Shown: piece by piece, positions 1-9,622 of the stretch | Layout: every line of letters begins with the position of its first letter | How positions within the stretch are numbered: position 1 is the stretch's first letter | Origin: Sessilibacter corallicola | GTDB lineage: Bacteria; Pseudomonadota; Gammaproteobacteria; Pseudomonadales; Cellvibrionaceae | Reading direction: 5' to 3' | Assembly (NCBI RefSeq): GCF_021290925.1 | Contig: NZ_JAJSLX010000001.1 | Location: 1 to 64,000, forward strand | DNA: 64,000 nucleotides | Program-made: the position numbers and the translations under genes | Notes under the pieces: generated by a model | What the model saw: the letters and a program-made list of their open reading frames with translations, nothing else | Told to the model about the DNA's origin: nothing | Database searches by the model: none

Positions 1-3000
1 TAAATCGACACTGTCATTTGCACCACCGCCTGCTACCGAATTAACATCAGCGAATTCAATGCTGGCAACCGTGACTTCATTCGCGTCTGTTTGAACAAAG
101 CTGTCATCACCCGCCGTGCCAGTCAGCACATCGGTGTTGGTGGCGTTATTAACGTTGGCGTATTGAATACCGTTACTGGTGAAATCTGACGCAGCATTAA
201 TCGCTGCATCATCATTATTTAAATCGACGCTGTCATTCCCGCCATTACCTTCCACTGAACTCACATCGGCGAATTCAATGCTTGCAACCGTTACTTCATT
301 CGCGTCTGTTTGAACAAAGCTGTCATCACCCGCCGTGCCAGTCAGCACATCGGTGTTGGTGGCGTTATTAACGTTGGCGTATTGAATACCGTTACTGGTG
401 AAATCTGACGCAGCATTAATCGCTGCATCATCATTATTTAAATCGACGCTGTCATTCCCGCCATTACCTTCCACTGAACTCACATCGGCGAATTCAATGC
501 TTGCAACCGTTACTTCATTCGCGTCTGTTTGAACAAAGCTGTCATCACCAGCCGTGCCAGTCAGCACATCGGTGTTGGTGGCGTTATTAACGTTGATGTA
601 TTGAATGCTGTTACTGGTGAAATCTGACGCAGCATTAATCGTTGCGTCGTCATTATTTAAATCGACGCTGTCATTCCCACCATTACCTTCCACCGAATTG
701 ACGCCGGAGAATAACGTTCCATTAAAGGTTACTTGGTTTGTGCCAGACTGGGAGAAACTGTCACTCGATGAAGAAGCAGTAAGAGTATCAGTGTTAGTTA
801 CTGTTTCCACATTAACAAAGGTTATATTTTCTAAATTAATACCTTCGCCATTGGCATCAAGAGAATCAGAGCTATCAGAGAGATCTACATTCAATAAAGT
901 ATTGCTTAAGCTTAGAATGTCCCCACTTAGACTTACCGAATCAGCCGAATCTCCGGTCGTGATATTAACAACATCGTTCATCTGGCTAGTAAATGAAGAA
1001 GCTACGGTAACATCCGCCGAAACATCGTCTGAACCACCGACATTTCCATCAATACCTACACCAGCGTTAATATCTATTAAATCCGCGTCAAAAACAGCAT
1101 CAGCTTGAAAATCGATAACAGCCGTTGAGTCTCCTTCCAGGGTAAAGCGAATAGTATCGTTGGTATCAGCAACGCCCGAATTATCAACGCCAGTGGAACC
1201 TGTTCGAGATTGAATTCTAGAATTCCTAACCGTAATACTGGTTCGGGAATTGATGGCAATTAATCCCCCAAACCCGGCATCATCTCCGCCGCCAAAGCCA
1301 CTGCCGCCGAGAGACGAAATATTATTCATGGCAACCAACATTGAATCGCCACCAATGGTTACAGAAGAGTTTTCGGAAGTGATGGTGATATCACCGCCAT
1401 TACTTCCTACCTCTCCCATTGCGGCAGCGTCTAGGCCATCTGCAATAATATTCCCTTGAATATCAACCGCTCCTGACGCTACCAACGAAACACTTCCACC
1501 ACGGGAGTTTATTGTCACGCCATCAGCTATAGAAATACTTCCTCCGGATGCAGATAGAGCTCGAAGAAAAATAGATAGGGATCCTATATCTGAGCCATTC
1601 GCAGAAATATTTGCGTTGATATTTATATCTCTATCGGCAGTTAGTGTGAGACTAGCATCTGACTCTGGATCAACTGTAATTGCCGCAGCCACGGTAATAT
1701 CACCATTGCCAGCCGCAGTACTGTTTGTCGTAATCGAGACATTCGTTCCGCCGTCTACCGTATCCTGAATATCACTTACGCTGATAGTAGCACTGTCATT
1801 CGAGCCATTATCGCCCGAATCCCAATTACCATCACCCGGAGACAAATTTCCAGAACCAGATGTAGGATCATTTGAAATCGTAATATCAGTCGGATCAATC
1901 AACCACTCACCAGCGTTACCATTTTCAGCACTTGCCGAAACACTTCCTTGAAGCTCAACAAATTCTTTACCTGAAGTTTCTACAAAGCCACCGTCACCCG
2001 ACTCTGAACCTCCTTCGGCCTTAATGTCACCATAAAATCTCGTTGTATCATCTGACCAAACAATAACTCGGCCGCCATCTCCATTTTCAATGGCACTGGC
2101 GTCAATACTTACATCACCTCCAATGTAAGTTACATCAGCATTGCGGATTTCTGGATTTTGCCCCTGAAAATCACCACCTATGAGAATTTCACCACCACCA
2201 GAGCTTCCAGACGCATCAATTTGAGCATCTCCAAACAAGCCAACAGCGTCACCTAAAATGCGAATTTCACCACCAGAGGCTTCGACTGAGCTCACATCAA
2301 TGACGCCTTCAATAATGGCTCTATCACCTTCAACATGAATGGAACCGCCATCACCTGAGACCGATGCTGCATTTAATTGGCCGGAATTAATGACATCACT
2401 ACCGATTCCAGTAAGCCGAATCGTTCCGCCATTGTTTTCGATAGATCCTGCCTTAATAACACCAGAATTATTAACTGCACTGGAAAATAAATCAGAAGAA
2501 ACACGACCATCTAATACGACCGAACCAGCTTCAATCTGACCACTATTTAAAACGGCAGCATCAACGCCAAGTTCGTTCGTCAATACTTCTTCATTAATTT
2601 TAAGCCCGATAACACCACCTTCATCGAAGGTTAAAATAGCGTCGTTAGCTGCCGACAAATTTACTAAACCCGCACTAACTAAAGTCCCGGTGTTTTGTAC
2701 ACTTTCACCAAGCAGAACAATACCGTTAGAAGCATTAATAACACCGCTAGTGATTACATAACCGTCTCCGTTTGAATCCGCTTCAAATTGTAAGTCACCA
2801 TTTAAAAAAGCATCTGTATTGACTGCGAGTCCACTTACAACCAAGCCACCAACATTTACCGTAGAAGAGCCAGTAAATACCACGCCTGAAGAGTTAACCA
2901 AAACAACGTAGCCATTGGCCTCAATATTTCCAGATATTGTGCTAACTTGGTTATTTAAAACATTATTAACGGCTACTGACTGAGAATTTGGCTGTACGAA

Positions 3001-3309
3001 TACAACACTCTCATTGGAATTAACATCAAAACTTGCCCAGTCGATAACAAGTGAATTTGTATTTTGATTAATTTGAGTCGTATTAATACTTTGATCAATA
3101 CTACCTTGACCACTGACAATATTCCCACCGGTTGGTCCGGCCATAGCAACAGGAACAATAGCATTCGCCAAAAAAACCCCAGCCGCAATTTTCGAGGGAA
3201 AACGTTTTCGCCAAAACCAATTATTGATACGAAAAGTAAACAAACCTTTCGTGGAATTATTGGTATTCACTTGAGTAGAAGTGTTATTTAACGAATCCAT
3301 GTGAGCCAT
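1..3309 (-). CDS. tpsA: TpsA-type filamentous haemagglutinin-like exoprotein, C-terminus outside window
   Basis: Secreted partner of a two-partner secretion (type Vb) pair. The frame is open from 3309 to the window edge (1103 codons), so the C-terminus is not seen. The start at 3309 (M-A-H-M) is preferred to the in-frame ATG at 3300 because AGAG lies 9 bases upstream. Residues 1-57 are an extended signal peptide: a charged stretch (WFWRKRFPSK) and then a hydrophobic run ending A-M-A. Residues about 60-175 match the TPS/haemagglutination-activity domain, with NNQVSTISGNIEANGYVVL and NSSGVVF where the family usually has NPNGI. Gly/Ser/Asn-rich beta-helix sequence follows, including EWLIDPTDITI, common in this family. 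The last visible 270 residues are 73-residue repeats. It lies 126 bp after tpsB on the same strand. The TpsA class is secure; ligand and size are unknown. Confidence 0.92.
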   Translation of the reverse strand, partial: MAHMDSLNNTSTQVNTNNSTKGLFTFRINNWFWRKRFPSKIAAGVFLANAIVPVAMAGPTGGNIVSGQGSIDQSINTTQINQNTNSLVIDWASFDVNSNESVVFVQPNSQSVAVNNVLNNQVSTISGNIEANGYVVLVNSSGVVFTGSSTVNVGGLVVSGLAVNTDAFLNGDLQFEADSNGDGYVITSGVINASNGIVLLGESVQNTGTLVSAGLVNLSAANDAILTFDEGGVIGLKINEEVLTNELGVDAAVLNSGQIEAGSVVLDGRVSSDLFSSAVNNSGVIKAGSIENNGGTIRLTGIGSDVINSGQLNAASVSGDGGSIHVEGDRAIIEGVIDVSSVEASGGEIRILGDAVGLFGDAQIDASGSSGGGEILIGGDFQGQNPEIRNADVTYIGGDVSIDASAIENGDGGRVIVWSDDTTRFYGDIKAEGGSESGDGGFVETSGKEFVELQGSVSASAENGNAGEWLIDPTDITISNDPTSGSGNLSPGDGNWDSGDNGSNDSATISVSDIQDTVDGGTNVSITTNSTAAGNGDITVAAAITVDPESDASLTLTADRDININANISANGSDIGSLSIFLRALSASGGSISIADGVTINSRGGSVSLVASGAVDIQGNIIADGLDAAAMGEVGSNGGDITITSENSSVTIGGDSMLVAMNNISSLGGSGFGGGDDAGFGGLIAINSRTSITVRNSRIQSRTGSTGVDNSGVADTNDTIRFTLEGDSTAVIDFQADAVFDADLIDINAGVGIDGNVGGSDDVSADVTVASSFTSQMNDVVNITTGDSADSVSLSGDILSLSNTLLNVDLSDSSDSLDANGEGINLENITFVNVETVTNTDTLTASSSSDSFSQSGTNQVTFNGTLFSGVNSVEGNGGNDSVDLNNDDATINAASDFTSNSIQYINVNNATNTDVLTGTAGDDSFVQTDANEVTVASIEFADVSSVEGNGGNDSVDLNNDDAAINAASDFTSNGIQYANVNNATNTDVLTGTAGDDSFVQTDANEVTVASIEFADVSSVEGNGGNDSVDLNNDDAAINAASDFTSNGIQYANVNNATNTDVLTGTAGDDSFVQTDANEVTVASIEFADVNSVAGGGANDSVDL
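2..816 (-). repeat. 219-bp in-frame tandem repeats in tpsA
   Basis: Three consecutive, nearly identical 219-bp units (2-220, 221-439, 440-658) encode a 73-residue module. A diverged fourth unit runs from 659 to about 816. Each unit contains the motifs TNTDVLTGTAGDDSFVQ and EGNGGNDSVDLNNDD. 219 is divisible by three, so copy-number change keeps the frame. The array runs off the left edge, so the copy number is unknown. The near identity of units suggests recent duplication or gene conversion, typical of surface adhesin stalks. Confidence 0.93.
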
Positions 3310-3435
3310 CAATATTTTCTCTGATTTTCCAATGATAAGAGTTTGTTATAAATTGAGTAACGAAACGCTCATCAACGTATAATTTTAAATAGAAACTGCG
3401 TTATAAAAACAAGCAAACAATTATTTGCGCTATTT

Positions 3436-5394
3436 TTAAAAGAAATAAGTAAAGTCAGCGAACACCTTAAGATTACGAGGTGAATCCAATAGCGACTCAT
3501 CAGATTCACGTTGACCGATAGGCTTAGCAATACTAAGTTGTGTGCTAAACTGGTCAGCGTAATTAAACTTAATTAAGAACCCAGCCGAGGATAGGCCAAC
3601 AAAGTTATTTTTATCACCATCTTCAAAAGTATTTTGAATGCCTGCCGCGGCGTCATAAAAAATTGCGGTTTGAAGGAAGTCAGTTAACCTACCGCCGCCA
3701 GGAAAGTCGAAATCAATCGAACTAGGGAGATTCCAATACCACTCAGCACCTAAATAAAAGGCAGAATCTGCAGAGAAGTCTCTAACGGTGTAACCTCTGA
3801 CCCCTTGAGCGCCACCTAAAACTTGTTGTTCATAAGACGGCAAACTGAAATCAGAATATTGCCAACTGGTTTTAAGTAATAACCGGCTGGATATTTCTGT
3901 GTAGGGAATAGGCACAAATATAAATGATGTTGAATTACCTTCTAGTTTAAAATACTCACTGCCTCTACCTGATTCAATATCACTAATTAACTTACCGTAC
4001 TGAAAGTTAATATCAAACGCATTCAACGCACGTATTTTTGAACTCAACCGATCACCAACTAAACCGAAGTTAAATCCCACAGCATGGTCATCTTGCAAAA
4101 ATGAATCGTCCACTGCATCCAGCTCAGTTAATTTGTCGGTGATAGTGAATCGACCAAGCAAATTCTTTGAACGACTTCGAATAAACTTATGATCTAAACC
4201 TGCAGAGATAATCCTATTTGACCCCTCAATATTGAGAAATGAAAGCGCAGGATCATCTTCATCAACAACATTAAACTCAGTTTGATCAATCGCAAGCCTA
4301 GCTCTTGTCCGAACGTCAATTACAGGGAAATCATAGGACAATTGGAATAATTCGGATTCTTCAGGCTCGAAAGATTTCATGAGAGCGACATTTAAATGAT
4401 CTCCGAAACCCAAAGGATTGTATAAGTCGGTAATCGCAAAAAGGCGGTTTTCACCGGTAAATGTTGAACCGTAATTGTCACTTCTCAATGCATATCGTGA
4501 ACTCGCTTCTCGACGCACATCGATATGCAACGTTGTTTCTCCTACTTCTTCCCCACTAGAAAAAGAACCATAAACTTCTAAACCAGGGTAATCATTTAAT
4601 AAATAAATACCCTCTTCTATTCGAGCTTGATTTACGATCTTGCCATTATCTTTAACAAAAGGACTGGCAAGCAATGCATGAGAATATCGTTTGCCCCCTT
4701 CTGTTTGAACATCCCCTTGAACACCCTCAAGAACAGCTAACTTAACAATACCGTCGTTAACATCTTGGGCTGGCACATAAACTTGAGCCAGAAATAATCC
4801 ATGAGATCGATAATAACGCTGTAAGCGACGGGCAATTTCATTCAATCCAGTAATACTGATGCCTCGTCTGGATCGTTGCTGGAACAGCAAATCCACTAAA
4901 CCTTCGAGATTCTTTCCTCTTAAATTACCAGGTTTAGACAGTGCTTCTATTGATGCCAGATAGCTACCTAATCCGTCCAGTTCTTCAGCAGTAAAACCGT
5001 GCTCGCCACGCTCTTCTTCCTTCATTAACTCCGTACGCCACTGCTCAACTTGTTCGCGCACATCTTCTTCCGTAATTCCCAATTCCGGAAAAACTGGCAA
5101 GGACTCGAAATCAATCGATTTAACATTAATTCGAAGTTCTTCATCCCGTTCACGAACACTGGATATATTAGTGTCGTTTTTCGGAGCGGAACTTTCTGCA
5201 GTGCGATTACGGTATTCAGCCTCTAAATCTCGGTCGTTAATTATATGTAATCGACCATCGTTAGAAGAACCAAAACTTGGGCCGAAATCAGTTTGGGCCA
5301 ATGAATACTGAGGAAGGCAAACTGTAGCTGCACTCAGCAATACCGAAGAAATTTTTTTTAATTGCATGAAAAATCCTTTTCTTACACTTTTCAT
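3436..5394 (-). CDS. tpsB: TpsB-type outer-membrane transporter (ShlB/FhaC/HecB family)
   Basis: Omp85-superfamily pore that exports and folds the adjacent TpsA. It is 652 residues, somewhat longer than the usual 550-600 because of an acidic, charged N-terminal insert (about 50-140). Signal peptide at residues 10-34, ending S-L-A-Q. POTRA-type sequence lies around 150-225 (RRLQRYYRSHGLFLAQVYVP, then a G-I-V-K-L-A-V-L-E-G strand). The barrel follows from about 295 to the terminal Phe, with the VRGY motif at 532-535 that forms the lid-loop lock in FhaC. Two starts are possible. The ATG at 5394 begins 2 bases after the kinase stop and would be translationally coupled. The ATG at 5367 (M-Q-L-K-K) has a better ribosome site (AAGGA, 6 bases away) and gives a more classical signal peptide. 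Operon with the kinase upstream and tpsA downstream. Confidence 0.93.
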   Translation of the reverse strand: MKSVRKGFFMQLKKISSVLLSAATVCLPQYSLAQTDFGPSFGSSNDGRLHIINDRDLEAEYRNRTAESSAPKNDTNISSVRERDEELRINVKSIDFESLPVFPELGITEEDVREQVEQWRTELMKEEERGEHGFTAEELDGLGSYLASIEALSKPGNLRGKNLEGLVDLLFQQRSRRGISITGLNEIARRLQRYYRSHGLFLAQVYVPAQDVNDGIVKLAVLEGVQGDVQTEGGKRYSHALLASPFVKDNGKIVNQARIEEGIYLLNDYPGLEVYGSFSSGEEVGETTLHIDVRREASSRYALRSDNYGSTFTGENRLFAITDLYNPLGFGDHLNVALMKSFEPEESELFQLSYDFPVIDVRTRARLAIDQTEFNVVDEDDPALSFLNIEGSNRIISAGLDHKFIRSRSKNLLGRFTITDKLTELDAVDDSFLQDDHAVGFNFGLVGDRLSSKIRALNAFDINFQYGKLISDIESGRGSEYFKLEGNSTSFIFVPIPYTEISSRLLLKTSWQYSDFSLPSYEQQVLGGAQGVRGYTVRDFSADSAFYLGAEWYWNLPSSIDFDFPGGGRLTDFLQTAIFYDAAAGIQNTFEDGDKNNFVGLSSAGFLIKFNYADQFSTQLSIAKPIGQRESDESLLDSPRNLKVFADFTYFF

Positions 5395-5396
5395 GA

Positions 5397-8234
5397 TTAA
5401 TTTACTAAACGTACGACTCGGAAACCGGTCAGCGAATCCACAGTCCCTTTATAATCTTTAACTGTGTCAACCGTGCACCGAGACATAGGATCCTTGATGC
5501 TTCCGCCCACAATTTTATAATCTGATCCCGATTTAACGATCTCTTGGGCATTTCCGGAATAATTCACAAGGCCGTAGTCGTTTCCGGTTCCCGTATCTAC
5601 AGTAACTAAACTTTCACCTTTAACGATTCCGTTAAATCGCAAATAACAATTACGGTTAGGATCTTCAACCTCATCTCTACCACGAGCAGCGGCTTGCCAC
5701 TCTTCAATAGATGGAAGTCGGTATTGAAATCCGGTAATTTGTGACAACCAGTTAATGTAGGAGGCAATTAGATCTAGGTTCAGACCAGTGACTGGCAACG
5801 CATTTTCATCAACATTACACTTACCCGTAGAATTACAGAAATAAGAAAAATCCTTATTGCTGACTTCATAACGAGAAACAGCAAGCTTCACATCGATGTC
5901 ATTTGCAGAAGGAACAACCACCATTAATGGAGGACGACCGTTGGCAGAACTTGGATCTCGGCAAGGTCGGCCAGACCCAGTTCTCACATGTCCACAGTAG
6001 TCGATGACAATCTTATTTAAATCATTTGCGTAAGCAGGAAAAACAATACTTGAAGCAGTTAATATTCTATTAGCTTTAATTGGGTTTCTCTTTGCTACTT
6101 GCTGGACACAAAAAGAAGAACGGTTAACCAAAGTTTCTTCAACGGACGAAACTTCCTTTGGGTATTTGCTACGAAAAGCATTTAACGTTGACGCGGGCAC
6201 ACCAGCTACATCTAAGTCTTGATGGCACTCAAATTCCTTAAACAAATTTGTTCTATCGACCGTTAACTGACGCTGATATTCCCTTGCAGCAGCTTCACGC
6301 TGAATCCTCTCCTCTCGCCGTTTTATCGCGAGCAAACGCTGCTCCTCGGCTTGTTGACGAGAGAAACCTTCATTTGATATACGTTGCTCAACAATTGCTT
6401 TTTGACCAACGACCGAATCTATATTCGTGTTGGAAATCGACCAATATCGAGATTCTGCAATGTAGACCCCGGCTAGGTCGACACTTTCAGATGCTATAAT
6501 TAGATCAGCATCCGATAAATCTCCAACCTTAAGTTTTTCCTCGGCTAAAGATAAAAATTTATCAGAAGCAGCGCTACGGTAACTTTCAATTAATAAAGGG
6601 TCATGATTATTAAATGCTGCGTATTCTGCAAACAGAAGCTCCGATTCTTCTTTCCAATCATCACGCAAAATACTTCTATCAAGTTCTTGCTGTGTAAATC
6701 GCCGTTCTAATTGCTGTTGAATACTTTCAAACTTTTGTTTCTCAACAGCAGCTTGTTCTCTAATTCTGGCAGATTCAACTAATTCAGCTTCTCTTTTTTG
6801 AACTTGATAATAAACTCCACCGCCAAGCAAACCAATGACTGTAGCAGCAGCAAAATAAACCAGAGGATTAGTGCGTTTTTTAAAAAACTGAGCAACAAAC
6901 TCATCGACTGTTGCGGTTCTTTCTGCACGACGAATTTTTAATGCTTTTTCCAGCGCTTGCCACTGATCTCGTGTTAAGAATTTAATGCGCTGAGGTACAG
7001 GAAGATTTTTCTTGTTTGCAGGCTTTCTATCGTAGGGGTGGCGGCCTGTGAGCATCTCATAAGCGACACACGCTAGCGCGTATACATCGTCACTCGGGTC
7101 TGGAGCTTGGCGCTCAAACATCTCGTAGCTAGCGTATGCCGGGGTTAAAGCTGACAGGGTTCCAGCGTCGTAAGTATCTTGAGTTCTATTTGTCGTAGTT
7201 ACTTTTGAAGTATCATCGCCATCGAACTTGTCAGAAATTGGCTTAGTCGGTTCTGACGTTGAGCCAGCGCTTTCTGCCGCTACCCTAGCAATACCAAAAT
7301 CAAGTACTTTCGCAAGGCCAGAATCAGAGACAAATATATTCCCAGGTTTAAAGTCCGAGTGAATAATTCCATGAGAATGTGCGTAAATCAAAGCACTGGA
7401 AATATCTTTGATAATCCCAATTGCTTGTTCATGCTCAAGACCAGTTCCCGATGTATCTCTTAGCAACTTATCCAATGGCGCACCTTGTAAGTACTCCATA
7501 GTCATAAATACTGTTTCACCGTCACGATCGAAATCGTATACCGTAACAATATTGGGGTGAGCCAGTGTTTGAGACTTTTGGGTTTCTCGTTGTAACGAGA
7601 TAAATGCATCAGGGTGCTTTTTAAAATCGTCATTTAATAATTTAACGGCTACGTAAGGATTTAAATCATTAGCTTCAATTTTACGTCGATCAACTGCTCG
7701 CCAGACGGAACCCATACCGCCTTCGCCAAGCAAGTTTTTTAATTCAAAACGATTTCTAATGACACGCGAAGATTTTCCGCCAGATGTAGAATCTTTAGGC
7801 GTTGAACCTAACGGTTTACGCTCATACGTTTTTGGTGGCTGAGCCGATTCGGAAATAATGGTTTTATTTGAATCCGGCAATACATTACTGTTTTTATTAA
7901 CGACAACAGTAGCGTCTGAATTCACAAGAGACGACTGATTTTTGGCAACAAAATTAGAATTCGATCTTGAAGGAGACCGTGAGCTAACTGCTTGATTTTC
8001 GATTTTCCTAGAAGGGGCAGTTTTATTTTTTTTTATCGGAGACGATGATTTTGAACTGGTAGAATGTACAACTTCAGAAGTTAAAACAACAGTATTATCA
8101 TCGTCCTCATTAGCACTAACCCTTTTTTCCAAAACTGTAGTCTGGCTTTCAGACAAACTGATTTCCTCACCCACTTTTTTATCGTTTGAGGCAGTACTAT
8201 CATTTTTGAGATTGTTTTTGGTGCCTTTTAACAT
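5397..8234 (-). CDS. ppkA: Membrane Ser/Thr protein kinase with C-terminal FGE/PvdO-like domain (PpkA-like)
   Basis: 945 residues. Residues 1-155 are a Ser/Thr/Asn-rich disordered region. A Hanks-type kinase domain spans about 160-450: G-rich loop LGEGGMGSVW (169-178), VAVK with Lys198, catalytic loop IIHSDFKPGN (290-299, Asp294) and DFG (312-314). The usual HRD arginine is Ser293, so it is a non-RD kinase, and the APE motif is altered (ASYE). One membrane helix at about 457-476 is followed by a long charged coiled-coil stretch (about 478-660). An FGE-sulfatase/PvdO-like domain ends the protein (about 795-945; RLPSIEEWQAAARG, a GNAQEIV strand, GGS, GFRVVR), placed in the periplasm by topology. 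This architecture occurs in T6SS PpkA-like kinases, and a complete T6SS lies nearby. Here, however, the gene is the first of an operon with tpsB (2-base gap) and tpsA. Substrate not determined; TagH is one candidate. Confidence 0.85.
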   Translation of the reverse strand: MLKGTKNNLKNDSTASNDKKVGEEISLSESQTTVLEKRVSANEDDDNTVVLTSEVVHSTSSKSSSPIKKNKTAPSRKIENQAVSSRSPSRSNSNFVAKNQSSLVNSDATVVVNKNSNVLPDSNKTIISESAQPPKTYERKPLGSTPKDSTSGGKSSRVIRNRFELKNLLGEGGMGSVWRAVDRRKIEANDLNPYVAVKLLNDDFKKHPDAFISLQRETQKSQTLAHPNIVTVYDFDRDGETVFMTMEYLQGAPLDKLLRDTSGTGLEHEQAIGIIKDISSALIYAHSHGIIHSDFKPGNIFVSDSGLAKVLDFGIARVAAESAGSTSEPTKPISDKFDGDDTSKVTTTNRTQDTYDAGTLSALTPAYASYEMFERQAPDPSDDVYALACVAYEMLTGRHPYDRKPANKKNLPVPQRIKFLTRDQWQALEKALKIRRAERTATVDEFVAQFFKKRTNPLVYFAAATVIGLLGGGVYYQVQKREAELVESARIREQAAVEKQKFESIQQQLERRFTQQELDRSILRDDWKEESELLFAEYAAFNNHDPLLIESYRSAASDKFLSLAEEKLKVGDLSDADLIIASESVDLAGVYIAESRYWSISNTNIDSVVGQKAIVEQRISNEGFSRQQAEEQRLLAIKRREERIQREAAAREYQRQLTVDRTNLFKEFECHQDLDVAGVPASTLNAFRSKYPKEVSSVEETLVNRSSFCVQQVAKRNPIKANRILTASSIVFPAYANDLNKIVIDYCGHVRTGSGRPCRDPSSANGRPPLMVVVPSANDIDVKLAVSRYEVSNKDFSYFCNSTGKCNVDENALPVTGLNLDLIASYINWLSQITGFQYRLPSIEEWQAAARGRDEVEDPNRNCYLRFNGIVKGESLVTVDTGTGNDYGLVNYSGNAQEIVKSGSDYKIVGGSIKDPMSRCTVDTVKDYKGTVDSLTGFRVVRLVN

Positions 8235-8884
8235 CCCATTTCCCAGCTATAAAAATTAATTTAAATTATGCTTCCGTTCACATCAGAACAACCGATCAAC
8301 AAACAATCTGTATCAATAAATGTTGGTACAATCCAAAATTTGTTTTAACTCTAAAATAGAAAACCCTGTAGACTTCTAATTTATTATTTCTTATAGAATT
8401 ATCAGTGTCCGTTTTTTATAAAAATCCCACAAAGACTAAAGATAAGTAAAGAACCACTAATAGCTGCACTTAAATCCAATAACAGTTCAGCCCATAAAAC
8501 CAAAAACACCTAAAAGTGCTCTAGCATCAGGTGCTTTGAGCCAGAAGAACAGATTCAATAAGCGACAACTAAAAACAACACAGACTACTAATCCTACCAC
8601 GCTAAAGTCGATATGGAAAAGTTATTACTGATGGAAACAGTGAGGATCAAAAATCAAAGAAGGGAGTAATCTAAAAACAGTCGAAAGTGGTCTGAAAGAA
8701 GCTTGGCAAGCGGAATTTTATATCAAATGGATTGTTAGAAAAGTTTTGATATCAAATAAAGCAATATAAGAGTCTTTTAGCGTAAGCTTAATTACAGTAA
8801 CCATCAGTGAAACAAAACACTAAACTTAGCACTTAACAATCAATTCAAAAGCACAACCAATACAAAAGTTTACTTCTAACCCAA
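8235..8884. other. Intergenic, no gene seen (650 bp)
   Basis: AT-rich spacer between the kinase start and the 190-residue T6SS-linked gene. No coding frame with family resemblance, RNA gene or clear terminator was found on either strand. The promoter for the kinase-tpsB-tpsA operon should lie in the first 200 bases, but I see no convincing -35/-10 pair. Confidence 0.5.
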
Positions 8885-9457
8885 CTAAAGCACCCCATCT
8901 CCACCTGCAGCGAGATCAGCTCCTTGACGAAGTGCAAATGCCATTTGCTCACTGGGTGCATCCGGATTGATAAATGCCGCTGCAAGTGAAACTGAGCCAG
9001 CCACAGCATGAGCGTATAGATACTTGGGAGGCAAAATCTCAGGCTCACCTTCTTTCGCCATACTACCGGTGCACCAACTGGCAGCCATTGCGGCCCAACT
9101 TGACGGGGTTTTGGATTTAGTCACCTCAGCGAGCTTTTTACACCACAAACGATTTTCTTCAGTGGGCTTTAAAGCCCAAGCTTCAGCGGCAATAAGTGCA
9201 TCTATGTTAGGTTGATCAGCATCAGGCTTTTGAGCTTGGCGCGAGGCCAGGCACGACCACCACACAGCTTCACGTTTTGGCAAGGCGTGAGCAAGCAGCT
9301 TAATAGCATCATAATAAAGACCAGCTTTCTCTAGAGCTTCGACATTAGCTTTAGTAGTTGCATCGGGGACAACGATCTCCGAGGCTTCATCACTAACCTC
9401 AAATTCCGCAAGCAACGGCGCCGCTGAAATTTCGTTAACTCTAGTCCATTCTGTCAT
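8885..9457 (-). CDS. T6SS-associated hypothetical protein, downstream of vgrG (DUF6931-like)
   Basis: 190 residues, acidic, without signal peptide or membrane segment. It is mostly alpha-helical by composition: Ala-rich helices with Trp (REAVWWSCLA, SSWAAMAASW) and a Gly/Ala-rich end (RQGADLAAGGDGVL). It lies 165 bp downstream of vgrG on the same strand. I associate this pattern with the small family annotated as DUF6931 in marine T6SS loci, but that is from memory and should be confirmed by profile search. Position suggests a VgrG/Hcp accessory, adaptor or effector-loading protein; no toxin motif is visible. Confidence 0.6.
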   Translation of the reverse strand: MTEWTRVNEISAAPLLAEFEVSDEASEIVVPDATTKANVEALEKAGLYYDAIKLLAHALPKREAVWWSCLASRQAQKPDADQPNIDALIAAEAWALKPTEENRLWCKKLAEVTKSKTPSSWAAMAASWCTGSMAKEGEPEILPPKYLYAHAVAGSVSLAAAFINPDAPSEQMAFALRQGADLAAGGDGVL

Positions 9458-9622
9458 ATTAAAACAACTCTAAATCAATTGAGATCGTACAAATAAATTG
9501 GATAACATGCGCTAAAAAGATGCCAAATCAAGCGCCTGCACATTTTCATAAATCAAATATCAATCTATGTAAAGCACAACTTCGAACAACACAGCTTTTT
9601 CACTAGACCGTGTTAGTAATAG

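Noticed and set aside
2-816. CRISPR array or RTX toxin repeats
   Set aside because: Units are 219 bp with no spacers, so not CRISPR. The G-T-A-G-D-D motif occurs once per 73 residues and is not a nine-residue RTX nonapeptide.
605-3291. Several plus-strand open frames of 60-167 codons opposite tpsA
   Set aside because: They lie antisense to a continuous TpsA frame with clear domain features and have compositions that mirror the repeats.
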